DNA of 64,000 bases from contig DASZVY010000063.1 of the NCBI GenBank assembly GCA_035546855.1, positions 28,171 to 92,170 of the forward strand, given 5' to 3'. Both the position numbers and the translations under genes were made by a program. Positions 8,219 to 16,850 of the stretch are shown here, in pieces; position 1 is the first letter of the stretch; the number at the start of each line of letters is the position of its first letter. Origin of the DNA: Nitrobacter sp035546855 (GTDB lineage Bacteria > Pseudomonadota > Alphaproteobacteria > Rhizobiales > Xanthobacteraceae). Below the pieces are notes generated by a model. It searched no databases. It saw nothing but the letters and a program-made list of their open reading frames with translations, and was not told the origin of the DNA.

Positions 8219-8692
8219 TCATGCACGCTCGAAAATCAGGCAGGTCGTTGTGCCGTGGGCCAGCAGTTTGCCGTTGCTGTCGATCAATCTTCCTTCGGAA
8301 ACGCCCACACGACGGCCGCAGGACAGAACGGTCCCCTCGGCCTTGACGACACCCGTGTCCACCGTGATCGGCCGAAGCATGGAAATCTTCAATTCCAGAG
8401 TGGTCGACCCGCTGCCCTTGCCGACCATGGACCGAATTGACAGCCCCATGCACGTGTCGAGCAAGGTCGCGGCGAAACCACCGTGAACGGTTCCTTCGGG
8501 GTTCAGGAACGTGTCCCTGGGCGTGGCGGCCACGACGACCTTTCCGGCGGCGACTTCGACGATGTCATAGTTGAGCGTTGCCGCCATCGTATTCAAAGGC
8601 AGCGTGCCATCGACAAAGCCTTGCACGAATTCCCTACCGCTCAGCGCGTTTCGGTCCTCGACGCTCACAATCCCGAATCGCTTGCCCGTCAT
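8219..8692 (-). CDS. PaaI-type hotdog thioesterase (first of three)
   Basis: The 157-residue protein has the PaaI-type hotdog signature GTVHGGFAATLLDTCMGLS, where the HGG and Asp lie at the active site, and the usual SMLRPI strand after it. Such enzymes hydrolyse acyl-CoA or aryl-CoA esters. The start at 8692 is chosen because GGGAGG lies six bases upstream on the minus strand; a further in-frame ATG at 8713 lacks this. The gene is divergent from the MarR-GNAT fusion gene, whose twin operator lies about 160 bases away and could also affect it. The substrate is unknown. Confidence 0.85.
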   Translation of the reverse strand: MTGKRFGIVSVEDRNALSGREFVQGFVDGTLPLNTMAATLNYDIVEVAAGKVVVAATPRDTFLNPEGTVHGGFAATLLDTCMGLSIRSMVGKGSGSTTLELKISMLRPITVDTGVVKAEGTVLSCGRRVGVSEGRLIDSNGKLLAHGTTTCLIFERA

Positions 8693-8853
8693 GTTCGCCT
8701 CCCTTTCGTTCACCGGGACGGCATACCCTTCTCACCTGACGCGGTGCTTCGGCCCCGAGCGAAGAATGGGTGGAAAAATGCAGCGCCCTCATCGCGACCG
8801 GTGGATGCCTCCTTCGAGAATCGGGGAACGCGGCCGGAAGGCCTCCTTGCCTA

Positions 8854-8895
8854 TTATTTGATTTCGTCAAATAATTACTTGATAGAATCAAGTAA
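8854..8895. promoter_or_regulatory. two abutting 21-base palindromes, probable MarR operator
   Basis: Site 1 (8854-8874) is TTATTTGA, five bases, TCAAATAA. Site 2 (8875-8895) is TTACTTGA, five bases, TCAAGTAA. Both are perfect 8-5-8 palindromes and they touch with no gap, so their centres are 21 bases apart, two helical turns. They lie 14 bases before the start codon of the MarR-GNAT gene. Binding by two MarR dimers on one face of the DNA, with autoregulation, is the likely reading. Confidence 0.75.
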
Positions 8896-8909
8896 CTGGA
8901 AGCGCCCCC

Positions 8910-9839
8910 ATGCCGAACGGCCTCGAGAGTCAGATCGCCGCCATTCGCGGCTTCAATCGCTTCTACACGCGCCGGATCGGCGTCATCGAGCCGCGCCTGC
9001 TCGACAGCCCCTGGTCGCTCCAGGAAGCACGGATCATCTATGAGATTGCACAGCGGGGAACCTGCACCGCCACCGACCTCGTGCGCGAGCTCGGTCTCGA
9101 CGCCGGATATGTCAGCCGCACCCTGCGGGGATTGCAGCGGCGCCAGATCGTCAGCCGCAGGCCGTCGAAGGAAGATGGCCGCGTCAGCGAGATCGCGCTG
9201 ACCGCCAGGGGCAGGACAGCCTTCGCCGAACTGGACCGGCGCTCCCGCGACGACATCGGATCGTTGCTCCGCCAACTCGGCGACGGCGAACGCGCCGCCT
9301 TGGTCAATGCGATGGCCACCATCGAGCGGACGCTGGAGCCGCCGGCGGAGAAACCACCGGCCGCCTATCGCCTGCGATCCCATCGGCCCGGCGATATCGG
9401 CTGGGTGATTTCGCGACACGGCGCGATCTATGCGCGGGAGTTCGGATGGGACATCGGTTTCGAAGCGCTGGTCGCGGAGATTGCCGCGCAGTTCATCCGA
9501 AATTACGACCCCGCGCGCGAGCGCTGCTGGATCGCTGAGGTCGGCGGCCAACCGGTCGGCAGCATATTTCTCGTCAAAGCGTCCAACGAGGCCGCAAAGC
9601 TCCGATTGCTGCTGGTGGAGGAGACGGCGCGCGGTCTCGGCATCGGGCGTGCGCTGGTCGACGAATGCATCCGTTTTGCGAAAGAGGCCGGCTATTCGTC
9701 GATCACGCTATGGACGCAGAGCATCCTGCTCGCCGCGCGCGGCATCTATCAGAACGCGGGCTTCCGCTTGGTCAAGGAGGAGGCGCACCACAGCTTCGGC
9801 GTGGATCTCATCGGCGAAACCTGGGAGATGAAGCTGTAG
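8910..9839 (+). CDS. MarR-type regulator fused to a GNAT acetyltransferase
   Basis: The 309-residue protein joins two domains. Residues about 30-140 form a winged-helix MarR domain (SLQEARIIYEI, then TATDLVRELGLDAGYVSRTLRGLQRRQIVSRR, and the DGRVSEIALTARG wing). Residues about 155-309 form a GNAT domain; its acetyl-CoA loop is ARGLGIGRAL, followed by LWTQSILLAARGIYQNAGF. Fusions of this type are known across Proteobacteria, but the acetyl acceptor and the ligand of the regulator are generally unknown. The gene is preceded by twin palindromes that probably serve as its own operator, and it is divergent from a thioesterase gene. Confidence 0.92.
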   Translation: MPNGLESQIAAIRGFNRFYTRRIGVIEPRLLDSPWSLQEARIIYEIAQRGTCTATDLVRELGLDAGYVSRTLRGLQRRQIVSRRPSKEDGRVSEIALTARGRTAFAELDRRSRDDIGSLLRQLGDGERAALVNAMATIERTLEPPAEKPPAAYRLRSHRPGDIGWVISRHGAIYAREFGWDIGFEALVAEIAAQFIRNYDPARERCWIAEVGGQPVGSIFLVKASNEAAKLRLLLVEETARGLGIGRALVDECIRFAKEAGYSSITLWTQSILLAARGIYQNAGFRLVKEEAHHSFGVDLIGETWEMKL

Positions 9840-9842
9840 ATA

Positions 9843-10406
9843 TCAGGCCGACGCACCCTTGGCTTTCGGCCGACGCAAATGCTCGTCCAGCCGCGGCATG
9901 ATCTCGACGAAGTTGCAGGGCCGCGTGCGGTAATCGAGCTGGTGCGCGAGGATGCCGTCCCAGCCGTCGCGGCAGGCGCCGGGCGATCCCGGCAGACAGA
10001 AGATGAAGGTCGATCCCGCGGTGCCCGCAGTGGCGCGGCTCTGGATCGTCGAGGCGCCGATCTTGGCGTGGCTCAGCATGTGGAAGGCGATCGAGAAGCC
10101 GTCCATCCGCTTCTCGAACAGCGGCTCGACCGCTTCCGGCGTGACATCGCGGCCGGTGAAGCCGGTGCCCCCGGTGGTGATGATGGCGTCGACCCCCGGG
10201 TCGGCAATCCATTTGCGGATCACGGCGCGAATCGACTCGACGTCGTCAGCGACGATCTCGCGCGCCGCGAGACGATGACCCGCGCCGGTCAACCGCTCCA
10301 CCAGCGTCGCGCCGGACTTGTCGTCGTCGGGCGAACGGGTGTCGGAGATCGTCAGCACCGCGATATTGAGCGGGATGAAGGATTTGGTTTCATCGGTGGA
10401 GGACAT
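9843..10406 (-). CDS. moaB: molybdenum cofactor biosynthesis protein B
   Basis: MoaB/MogA-type proteins adenylate molybdopterin during molybdenum cofactor assembly. The 187-residue protein has the MoCF-binding signature: LTISDTRSPDDDKSG near the N-terminus, DAIITTGGTGFTGRDVTPEA in the middle, and IFCLPGSPGACRDGW near the C-terminus. The start at MSSTDETK (10406) fits family length better than an upstream ATG 17 codons earlier. The 3' end lies three bases from the convergent MarR-GNAT gene. No other molybdenum gene is in the window. Confidence 0.93.
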   Translation of the reverse strand: MSSTDETKSFIPLNIAVLTISDTRSPDDDKSGATLVERLTGAGHRLAAREIVADDVESIRAVIRKWIADPGVDAIITTGGTGFTGRDVTPEAVEPLFEKRMDGFSIAFHMLSHAKIGASTIQSRATAGTAGSTFIFCLPGSPGACRDGWDGILAHQLDYRTRPCNFVEIMPRLDEHLRRPKAKGASA

Positions 10407-10510
10407 GGCGTGACCTTTCGCCTTTCGCGAAGTCGTCATCATCCCGAGTCCGCGCACCCTTTATGCGCGCCTCGAAGGATGGACCAAAAGCACGAGCGCC
10501 CGTCATCGCA

Positions 10511-11449
10511 TCACAGATTGTTCGCGCCGAACGTGTTGCAGGCCTGCACCGTGCCTTGCTGATAGCCGGTCATGAACCAGCGCTTGCGTTGCGCCGCCGA
10601 GCCATGGGTGAACGAGTCCGGCACCACGCGCCCGGTGGCCTGCCGTTGCAGCGTATCGTCGCCGATGGCCGACGCCGTGGTCAGCGCGGCGTCGATGTCG
10701 CCGTCCTCGAGGAAGCCGGGACGCTTCTTCTCCTCGCGGTTGACCCAGACGCCGGAGAGGCAGTCCGCCTGCAACTCGACCTTGACCTGCAAGGCATTCG
10801 CTTCGGCCTTGCTTCCCGCCTGCTGCTGCAGCCGTGTCACGCGCGGCAGGATACCGAGCAGATTCTGAACGTGGTGCCCGGCCTCGTGCGCGATGATGTA
10901 AGCGGCGGTGAATTTGCAGGCGTTGCCCGAACAGCCGTGGAACCGGGTCTCGACCTGATGGAAGAACGAGGTATCGAGGAAAATCTGCTGGTCCGGCGGG
11001 CAATAGAACGGGCCCATGGCCGCCTGCGCCATGCCGCAACGCCCTCCGTTGGTGGCGTTTCGGAACAACACGATACGCGGACCGTGGTACTGCTGGCCAC
11101 TGGCCTGGAAGATTTCCGTCCAGCGATCGTCGATCTCGCCAAGGATACCCGCGATCATGTTGCCCATCTCGTCGGTGGGCGCGCCCCGCTTGCCGGACGA
11201 GGAGCGGTTGCCGGTCTGATAGGTCGGAGCCTGACCGCCGCCGGTGAGAATCTCGGCGCCGCCGATCAGGATGCGCGGATCGATGCCGAAGGCGTAGCCG
11301 AGCAGGCCGAGCACGATGACGGTCCCGATGCCGAGCCCGCCACCGCCCATCGGAAGGCCGAAACCACCGCCACCCCCGCCGAACCCGCCGCCATCCTGGT
11401 CGCGGCGATCGTCGATGTCGTCGCTGCGGCGGAAATCGTCATAACGCAT
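10511..11449 (-). CDS. ypfJ: YpfJ-family neutral zinc metallopeptidase
   Basis: The 312-residue protein starts with a charged Asp/Arg stretch and a Gly-rich segment, then a single hydrophobic segment (GIGTVIVLGLLGYAFGI) that should anchor it in the inner membrane with the bulk outside the cytoplasm. The zinc motif HEAGHH is present, followed by ELQADCLSGVW, where the Glu/Asp is the likely third ligand, as in the YpfJ family. Several Cys (CGMAQ, GCSGNACKF, ADCLSG) could form disulfides. The proteolytic target is unknown. The gene lies 104 bases upstream of moaB on the same strand and may be co-transcribed. Confidence 0.9.
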   Translation of the reverse strand: MRYDDFRRSDDIDDRRDQDGGGFGGGGGGFGLPMGGGGLGIGTVIVLGLLGYAFGIDPRILIGGAEILTGGGQAPTYQTGNRSSSGKRGAPTDEMGNMIAGILGEIDDRWTEIFQASGQQYHGPRIVLFRNATNGGRCGMAQAAMGPFYCPPDQQIFLDTSFFHQVETRFHGCSGNACKFTAAYIIAHEAGHHVQNLLGILPRVTRLQQQAGSKAEANALQVKVELQADCLSGVWVNREEKKRPGFLEDGDIDAALTTASAIGDDTLQRQATGRVVPDSFTHGSAAQRKRWFMTGYQQGTVQACNTFGANNL

Positions 11450-11786
11450 GGCGCTCGTCCTTCATTCCCGTTCGACCATTATCGCGCTGCCCTTGGCGAC
11501 GCCATGACAAGGTAAAATTTCCTGTCTGTTAATCAATAACCCGCCCGGCAAAAATTGCCTAGTGGAGCGCATCCGACATTCATGCCGCTTGGCCGCGCGT
11601 TCTGGATGCAACCGTTCGAATCGGACCGCTCGCCCGTTTTCAGGGTGACGGCGCGGCGAACCGGGATGCGCCCTCCGTGCGTCTTTCATTCCGCGATCGA
11701 CATCGTCCTTGCAACGCGGGTGGCATCGCCCGCACAGGCGTCGCGCCATTTCATGGCTCGCGTCACGTTACGAAACGTGTCTACAG
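11450..11786. other. noncoding stretch between ypfJ and the ccrM promoter
   Basis: This stretch separates two divergent genes. Short Arg-rich frames run on both strands without domains or ribosome binding sites. I see no repeat or RNA gene in it. It presumably carries the ypfJ promoter on its left side. Confidence 0.5.
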
Positions 11787-11881
11787 TTAAGTCGATTTTT
11801 ACTTTGCGCATTCACTGTAGCGCCAGTCGGATGTTGGTCCCGCGTCGCCGACAGCGTCGCCTGAGTCAGAGTAATTGAGTC
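11787..11881 (+). promoter_or_regulatory. ccrM promoter region: CtrA-like box and GANTC sites
   Basis: TTAA (11787-11790), seven bases, TTTA (11798-11801) matches the CtrA site TTAA-N7-TTAA with one mismatch. GAGTC, a target of the encoded methyltransferase itself, occurs at 11863-11867 and 11877-11881 just before the start codon, and again at 11933-11937 inside the gene. In Caulobacter the ccrM promoter likewise has a CtrA site and GANTC sites in the leader that tie expression to methylation state. Confidence 0.6.
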
Positions 11882-13012
11882 ATGGTTGTGTCGCGTCGCG
11901 GGGCGTCTGCAAGGGCGCCCCGCACAAAATTTGAGTCCCCGAGTACCCGCATCATCGTCGGCGACTGTGTCGCTGAAATGTCGAAGCTCCCGGCCGGATC
12001 GGTCGATCTGGTGTTTGCGGATCCTCCCTATAACCTGCAGCTCAAGGGCGACCTGAAACGCCCCGACGAATCGCATGTCGATGCCGTCAACAACGACTGG
12101 GACAAGTTCTCGTCGTTCGCAGCCTATGATGACTTCACGCGCGCCTGGCTGCTCGCCTGCCGCCGCGTCATGAAGCCTCAAGCGACGATATGGGTCATCG
12201 GCTCCTACCACAACATCTTCCGCGTCGGCGCCATCATGCAGGACCTCGGCTTCTGGGTCCTCAACGATATCGTCTGGCGCAAGACCAATCCGATGCCGAA
12301 TTTCCGCGGCCGCCGCTTCACCAACGCGCACGAAACCATGATCTGGGCGGCGCGCGACGAGAACGCCAAGGGCTACACCTTCAACTACGAAGCTCTGAAG
12401 GCCGCCAACGAAGACGTGCAGGCGCGCTCGGACTGGCTGATTCCGCTGTGCACCGGCGAGGAACGCCTCAAGGGCGCCGACGGCAAGAAGGTGCACCCGA
12501 CGCAAAAGCCGGAGGGGCTGCTCGCGCGCGTTCTGCTCTCGTCGTCGAGACCGGGCGACCTCGTGATCGACCCATTCAACGGCACCGGCACCACAGGCGC
12601 GGTCGCCAAGCGGCTGGGCCGCAACTACATCGGCTTCGAGCGCGACCGGACCTACGCCGCGGCCGCCGAGCAACGCATCGCCGCGATCGAGCCGCTGCCC
12701 GAGGCGACGCTGGCGCCGTTCATGACGGCGCGCGAGGCGCCCCGCGTGGCGTTCTCCGAACTGATCGAGCGCGGCATGATCTCGCCGGGCGCGAAGCTCG
12801 TCGATTCGAAGAAGCGCCATGGCGCGCTGGTGCGCGCCGACGGCGCCATCATGCTCGGCGACAAGGTCGGCTCGATCCACCGCATCGGCGCGGTGGCGCA
12901 GGGCTCCGGAGCCTGCAACGGCTGGACGTTCTGGCATGTCGAGACCAAGCAGGGCCTCAAGCTGATCGACGAATTGCGCGCCGAGATCCGCAGCACGATG
13001 GCCGCGGGCTGA
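11882..13012 (+). CDS. ccrM: cell-cycle regulated GANTC adenine methyltransferase
   Basis: CcrM methylates adenine in GANTC and is made late in the cell cycle. The 376-residue protein has DPPY (47-50) ahead of the S-adenosylmethionine motif DPFNGTGTTG (230-239), the order of beta-class N6-adenine methyltransferases. After about residue 275 it carries the C-terminal extension typical of CcrM (GMISPGAKL, then LVRADGAIMLGDKVGSIH), which contributes to DNA recognition. Length and motifs match the family closely. There is no partner restriction enzyme, as expected for an orphan regulatory methyltransferase. mutY, dciA and smc follow within 10 kb, a genome maintenance neighbourhood. Confidence 0.96.
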   Translation: MVVSRRGASARAPRTKFESPSTRIIVGDCVAEMSKLPAGSVDLVFADPPYNLQLKGDLKRPDESHVDAVNNDWDKFSSFAAYDDFTRAWLLACRRVMKPQATIWVIGSYHNIFRVGAIMQDLGFWVLNDIVWRKTNPMPNFRGRRFTNAHETMIWAARDENAKGYTFNYEALKAANEDVQARSDWLIPLCTGEERLKGADGKKVHPTQKPEGLLARVLLSSSRPGDLVIDPFNGTGTTGAVAKRLGRNYIGFERDRTYAAAAEQRIAAIEPLPEATLAPFMTAREAPRVAFSELIERGMISPGAKLVDSKKRHGALVRADGAIMLGDKVGSIHRIGAVAQGSGACNGWTFWHVETKQGLKLIDELRAEIRSTMAAG

Positions 13013-13177
13013 CGCCGCGTCCTCCCGTCTTCATGCGATCGTGGGGCTGCACATGCATCGGGGCAGCTCTCACGAACTCGTCGGTTGCATGGCGTCGCAA
13101 ATCCGCGCATGAGATCGCGGCCTACCCACGCGAATCCCGCTCAGTTCGCTTCAATCCAAGATAAAGGGAGATTTTCG

Positions 13178-13864
13178 GTGCTGAAATTCTATTTCAACGG
13201 CTCGCCCAATCCCACCAAAGTCGCCCTGTTTCTCGAGGAAGCCGGCCTTCCGTACGAGCCGATTGCGGTCGATACCCGCGTGGGCGACCAGTTCAAGGCC
13301 GACTATCTCTCCGTCAACCCCAACGGCAAGGTCCCGGCAATCGACGATAGCGGCGTGAAGGTTTTCGACAGCAATGCGATCCTGCTCTATCTCGCCGAGA
13401 AGACCGGAAAATTCCTGCCCGCAAACACACCCGCCAACCGCGGCGAACTGCTGTCATGGCTGATGTTCGTCGCGACCGGCGTCGGGCCGTTCTTCGGTCA
13501 GGCGGTGCACTTCAAGCACTTCGCGCCCGAGAAGGTCGACTACGCCAACACCCGCTATCAATACGAGGCGCAGCGTCACCTCGGCGTGCTCAACCAGCGT
13601 CTCGAAGGGCGCAAGTACATGGTGGGCGACACCTACACCATCGTCGACATGGACGTGTGGGGCTGGGCGCGGATGGCCGGCTTCATCCTTGGCGAGGAAG
13701 GCGCCGCCAGATTCCCCAACGTCAAGCGACTGGTCGAAGAGATCGGCGCACGGCCCGCCGCGGCGAAGGCCATCGCGCTGAAGGACAAGTTCAAGTGGAA
13801 GGCGGAGATGGACGCGGAAGCGCGAAGCGTCATGTTCAAGCACCTCCCAACCAAAGCCGCCTGA
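13178..13864 (+). CDS. glutathione S-transferase family protein
   Basis: The start is a GTG at 13178, preceded by AAAGGGAG seven bases upstream; an in-frame ATG at 13085 gives an implausible extension. The 228-residue protein has an N-terminal thioredoxin-like domain (LKFYFNGSPNPTKVALFLEEAGLP), with the cis-Pro region in NPNGKVPAI and the glutathione-contacting DSNAILLYLAEK, then an all-helical domain including YMVGDTYTIVDMDVWGW. It probably conjugates or reduces substrates with glutathione; none is predictable. The gene stands between ccrM and an FAD monooxygenase gene. Confidence 0.92.
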   Translation: MLKFYFNGSPNPTKVALFLEEAGLPYEPIAVDTRVGDQFKADYLSVNPNGKVPAIDDSGVKVFDSNAILLYLAEKTGKFLPANTPANRGELLSWLMFVATGVGPFFGQAVHFKHFAPEKVDYANTRYQYEAQRHLGVLNQRLEGRKYMVGDTYTIVDMDVWGWARMAGFILGEEGAARFPNVKRLVEEIGARPAAAKAIALKDKFKWKAEMDAEARSVMFKHLPTKAA

Positions 13865-14016
13865 CCATCCGCCGGCCGTCGCGCCGGGCCGTCTGCCGGA
13901 CGCGCCCGGCGTTTTCTGTCGACGCAATCCCTGCTCCCGGCGAACGATCGGCCATCCGATCTTGCCCCTACCATCTTCCTCGTGTCATGACGCTTCGTGG
14001 CTTCAAGGGGCTTGTC

Positions 14017-15282
14017 ATGACAGTTCTCATCGCGGGCGGCGGCATCGGCGGATTGACGCTGGCGCTCAGCCTGCACCAGATCGGCGTTCCCTGCCGCGTG
14101 TTCGAGAGCGTGCCGGCCCTGAGGCCGCTCGGCGTCGGCATCAACGTGCTGCCGCATGCGGTGCGCGAGCTGATCGAGCTCGGCCTTCTGGACCGGCTCG
14201 ACGCGGCGGGCGTTCGCACCAGGGAGTTGGCGTTCTTCTCAAAACACGGCAAACCGATCTGGAGCGAGCCGCGCGGCCTCGAGGCCGGCTACAAATGGCC
14301 GCAGTTCTCGATTCATCGCGGCACGCTGCAGCAGATCTTGCTCGATGCCGCGACGGAGCGGTTGGGCGCCGACAACATCCTGACCAGCCACCATCTCGCA
14401 GGCTGGACCGAAGCAGCGGACGGCATCCGCGCCGACTTCATCGACAAGGCGACCGGACAATCCGCAGGCAGCCACGACGGAAACCTGTTGATCGCCGCTG
14501 ATGGCATCCATTCCGCGATCCGCGAAAAGCTTTATCCGCAGGAGGGTCCACCGATCTGGAACGGCCGCATCCTGTGGCGCGGCATCACCACCGCGAACGC
14601 GTTCCTCACCGGCCGCACCATGATCATGGCCGGCCACGAGATCCTGAAATTCGTCTGCTATCCGATTTCGAGGGAACCCGACGCCGACGGAAAATTCCAG
14701 ATCAACTGGGTGGCCGAGCGTCACATGCCGCCGACCTATCAGTGGCGTCGCGAGGACTACAACCGCACCGCGCGGCTCGAGGAATTCCTGCCATGGTTCG
14801 AAAGCTGGGCGTTCGACTGGCTCGACGTGCCCGGCCTGATCCGCAACTGCCCGCACGCCTACGAATATCCGCTGGTCGACCGCGATCCGCTCGACCGCTG
14901 GACCTTCGGCCGCGTCACGCTGATGGGCGACGCGGCGCATCCGATGTATCCGATCGGCTCCAACGGCGCGTCGCAGGCGATCCTCGACGCCCGCGTGCTC
15001 ACCCGCGAGATTCTGGCGCGCGGCGAAACAACCGCCGCGCTCGACGCCTACGAGGCCGAGCGTCGTCCGGCCACCACCGAACTGGTCAAGCTCAACCGCC
15101 GCAACGGGCCCGAACAGGTGATGCAACTGGTCGAGGAACGCGCGCCGGACGGCTTCAACGTCGTCACCGACGTGCTGTCGCGGCAGGAGCTGGAGGACAT
15201 CGCCGCCAACTACAAACGCGTCGCCGGCTTCCAGGTCGAGGGCCTCAACGCCAAGCCGCCGATCGTGCCGGTGCGGGCCTAG
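14017..15282 (+). CDS. FAD-dependent monooxygenase (salicylate hydroxylase-like)
   Basis: The 421-residue protein has the FAD-binding motif GGGIGGLTLA at the N-terminus, the middle motif with ADGIHSAIR, and the GDAAHPMYPIGSNGASQAILDA motif near residue 310, as in class A flavoprotein hydroxylases such as UbiH and salicylate hydroxylase. An NADH-dependent aromatic ring hydroxylation is likely; the substrate is unknown. The ATG at 14017 is chosen because AAGGGG lies seven bases upstream; another in-frame ATG lies at 13987. The reading frame overlaps the end of the convergent thioesterase gene by four bases. Confidence 0.9.
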   Translation: MTVLIAGGGIGGLTLALSLHQIGVPCRVFESVPALRPLGVGINVLPHAVRELIELGLLDRLDAAGVRTRELAFFSKHGKPIWSEPRGLEAGYKWPQFSIHRGTLQQILLDAATERLGADNILTSHHLAGWTEAADGIRADFIDKATGQSAGSHDGNLLIAADGIHSAIREKLYPQEGPPIWNGRILWRGITTANAFLTGRTMIMAGHEILKFVCYPISREPDADGKFQINWVAERHMPPTYQWRREDYNRTARLEEFLPWFESWAFDWLDVPGLIRNCPHAYEYPLVDRDPLDRWTFGRVTLMGDAAHPMYPIGSNGASQAILDARVLTREILARGETTAALDAYEAERRPATTELVKLNRRNGPEQVMQLVEERAPDGFNVVTDVLSRQELEDIAANYKRVAGFQVEGLNAKPPIVPVRA

Positions 15283-15704
15283 GCCGAGCGCACCGCCCGC
15301 GCTGTTTCGACTAGTCGCGCACTGGCGGTCGCGGTTGCCAGAATGGTGTCGTGGGTGTCGAAGAGCTTGCCTTCGACAAAGGCAATCGTCTTGCCGATCT
15401 GCACGACACGCGCCTCGCCGATGACCGGCCCGACCTTCGCGGGCGACAGGAAATTGACGCTCATGCCGATGGTTGCCGTGTAAAGCCGTCCCTGCGTCTT
15501 GATGAAGACTGCAGGCCCCATGGTGTCGTCGAGCATGGCGGTGAGAATGCCGCCCTGAATGAAGCCCGCCGGATTGCAAAACGCGGCCTTGCCGTCGAAG
15601 CCGATGCGGATCCAGCCGGCATCGGGATCAGCATCGAGAATGTGCCAGCCGAGCAGCCGCGAACAGGGCGGCGCGTCGAGTTGGTCAAGGGCGGTTGCGA
15701 TCAT
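15279..15704 (-). CDS. PaaI-type hotdog thioesterase (second of three)
   Basis: The 141-residue protein shows the hotdog fold signature around CNPAGFIQGGILTAMLDDTMG, where QGG replaces the common HGG and is followed by the active-site Asp pair. It should hydrolyse a CoA thioester. The start at MIATALDQ (15704) has AAAGGA about seven bases upstream on the minus strand; an ATG 19 codons earlier lacks support. It lies 22 bases downstream of mutY on the same strand, so the two may be co-transcribed, and it is convergent with the FAD monooxygenase gene. Its substrate is unknown. Confidence 0.85.
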   Translation of the reverse strand: MIATALDQLDAPPCSRLLGWHILDADPDAGWIRIGFDGKAAFCNPAGFIQGGILTAMLDDTMGPAVFIKTQGRLYTATIGMSVNFLSPAKVGPVIGEARVVQIGKTIAFVEGKLFDTHDTILATATASARLVETARAVRSA

Positions 15705-15726
15705 GAGCGGTTCCTTTCGCCCCGTT

Positions 15727-16845
15727 CTAGGGCACGCCTCCTGCCAGCATGATGTCAGCATGCGCGATCACCTTGCGCATCAGATTGGGCAGGGCTTCGT
15801 CGTGCAGCGTGGCGATAGGCACCCAGCGCATGCCCTGCGGCGCGCGCGTCCCTGCCGGGACCGTTGCGACGTACACCGTGAGCTCCAGCGGGAAATGCGT
15901 GAAGACGTGCATGACCGCGCCGGCCTTGCGCCGCCAGCGCGACAGACCTTTGAGCAGCGGCGCCTGCGCGCGCGCCGTCGCATCGTCCTGACCGGCCGTC
16001 CATTCCGATGTCGGCACTTCCGTCATGCCGCCGAGCAATCCCTTTTCAGGCCGCGTGCGGACCAGCAACTCGTCATCGCGCGTCACCACGAAGGCCGCGC
16101 CGCTGCGTAATACACCGGCTTTCTTCGGCGCCTTGCGCGGAAACGTCTCCTGATCGCCGCGCAAGCGCGCCGCGCAATCCTCATCGAGCGGACACAGCGC
16201 GCAGGCCGGCCTCTTCGGCGTGCAGATGGTGGCGCCGAGGTCCATCAGTGCCTGCGCGCTATCGCCGGCGCGATCTTCACCGAGCAAGGTCGCCGCGAGG
16301 CCCTGAATCCGCAGCTTCGCTTTCGGCAGCGGCTCCTCCACCGCGAACAGGCGCGACACCACGCGCTCGATATTACCGTCCACCGGCATGGTGCGGCGGT
16401 CGAAGGCGATGGCCGCGATCGCCGCAGCCGTGTACGGCCCGATGCCCGGCAGCGCGCGCAGCCCTTCTTCGGTATCGGGAAACGCGCCGCCATGGTCGCG
16501 CAGCACGGCGACCGCGCAGGCGTACAGGTTGCGCGCACGCGAGTAGTAACCGAGTCCGGCCCACATGCGCAGAACATCGTCGAGCGAGGCGCGCGCCATG
16601 GCCTCGACATCGGGCCAGCGCGCCAGGAATTTCTCGAAATAGGGCCCGACCGCTTTCACGGTGGTCTGCTGCAGCATGATTTCCGACAGCCATACCCGAT
16701 AGGGGTCGGCGGCCTCTCCCGGCAGCGCGCGCCATGGCAGGCGGCGGCGGTGGCGGTCGTACCAGGCGAGCAGGCGCGCGGGCCGGTCCACGGTCCCGCC
16801 TTGAACCTTCCGCGTGTTCCGCGTCGCTCGTGCCAGCTTTGCCAT
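15727..16845 (-). CDS. mutY: adenine DNA glycosylase
   Basis: MutY removes adenine mispaired with 8-oxoguanine. In the 372-residue protein, the catalytic Glu lies in LSEIMLQQTTV, the helix-hairpin-helix is LPGIGPYTAAAIAA, and the catalytic Asp lies in MPVDGNIERVVSRLF. The 4Fe-4S loop is complete: C-x6-C-x2-C-x5-C in CTPKRPACALCPLDEDC. The C-terminal Nudix-like domain that reads 8-oxoguanine follows. The start at MAKLARAT (16845) is preferred; the frame stays open upstream for 69 more codons, but these are encoded by the family 1 repeat. The gene is divergent from dciA. Confidence 0.95.
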   Translation of the reverse strand: MAKLARATRNTRKVQGGTVDRPARLLAWYDRHRRRLPWRALPGEAADPYRVWLSEIMLQQTTVKAVGPYFEKFLARWPDVEAMARASLDDVLRMWAGLGYYSRARNLYACAVAVLRDHGGAFPDTEEGLRALPGIGPYTAAAIAAIAFDRRTMPVDGNIERVVSRLFAVEEPLPKAKLRIQGLAATLLGEDRAGDSAQALMDLGATICTPKRPACALCPLDEDCAARLRGDQETFPRKAPKKAGVLRSGAAFVVTRDDELLVRTRPEKGLLGGMTEVPTSEWTAGQDDATARAQAPLLKGLSRWRRKAGAVMHVFTHFPLELTVYVATVPAGTRAPQGMRWVPIATLHDEALPNLMRKVIAHADIMLAGGVP

Positions 16846-16850
16846 TTCAC

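Noticed and set aside
8854..8895. FixK/FNR-type boxes (TTGAT-N4-ATCAA) before the MarR-GNAT gene
   Set aside because: TTGATAGAATCAA has a three-base spacer instead of four, and the other site is TTGA-N5-TCAA. The longer perfect 8-5-8 palindromes explain the sequence better.
11462..11878. Short frames on both strands between ypfJ and ccrM
   Set aside because: No domain, skewed composition, and the right part coincides with the ccrM promoter elements.
13456..14016. N-terminal extension of the FAD monooxygenase to 608 residues
   Set aside because: It overlaps the GST gene in another frame; the flavin motif starts just after the ATG at 14017, which has a good ribosome binding site.
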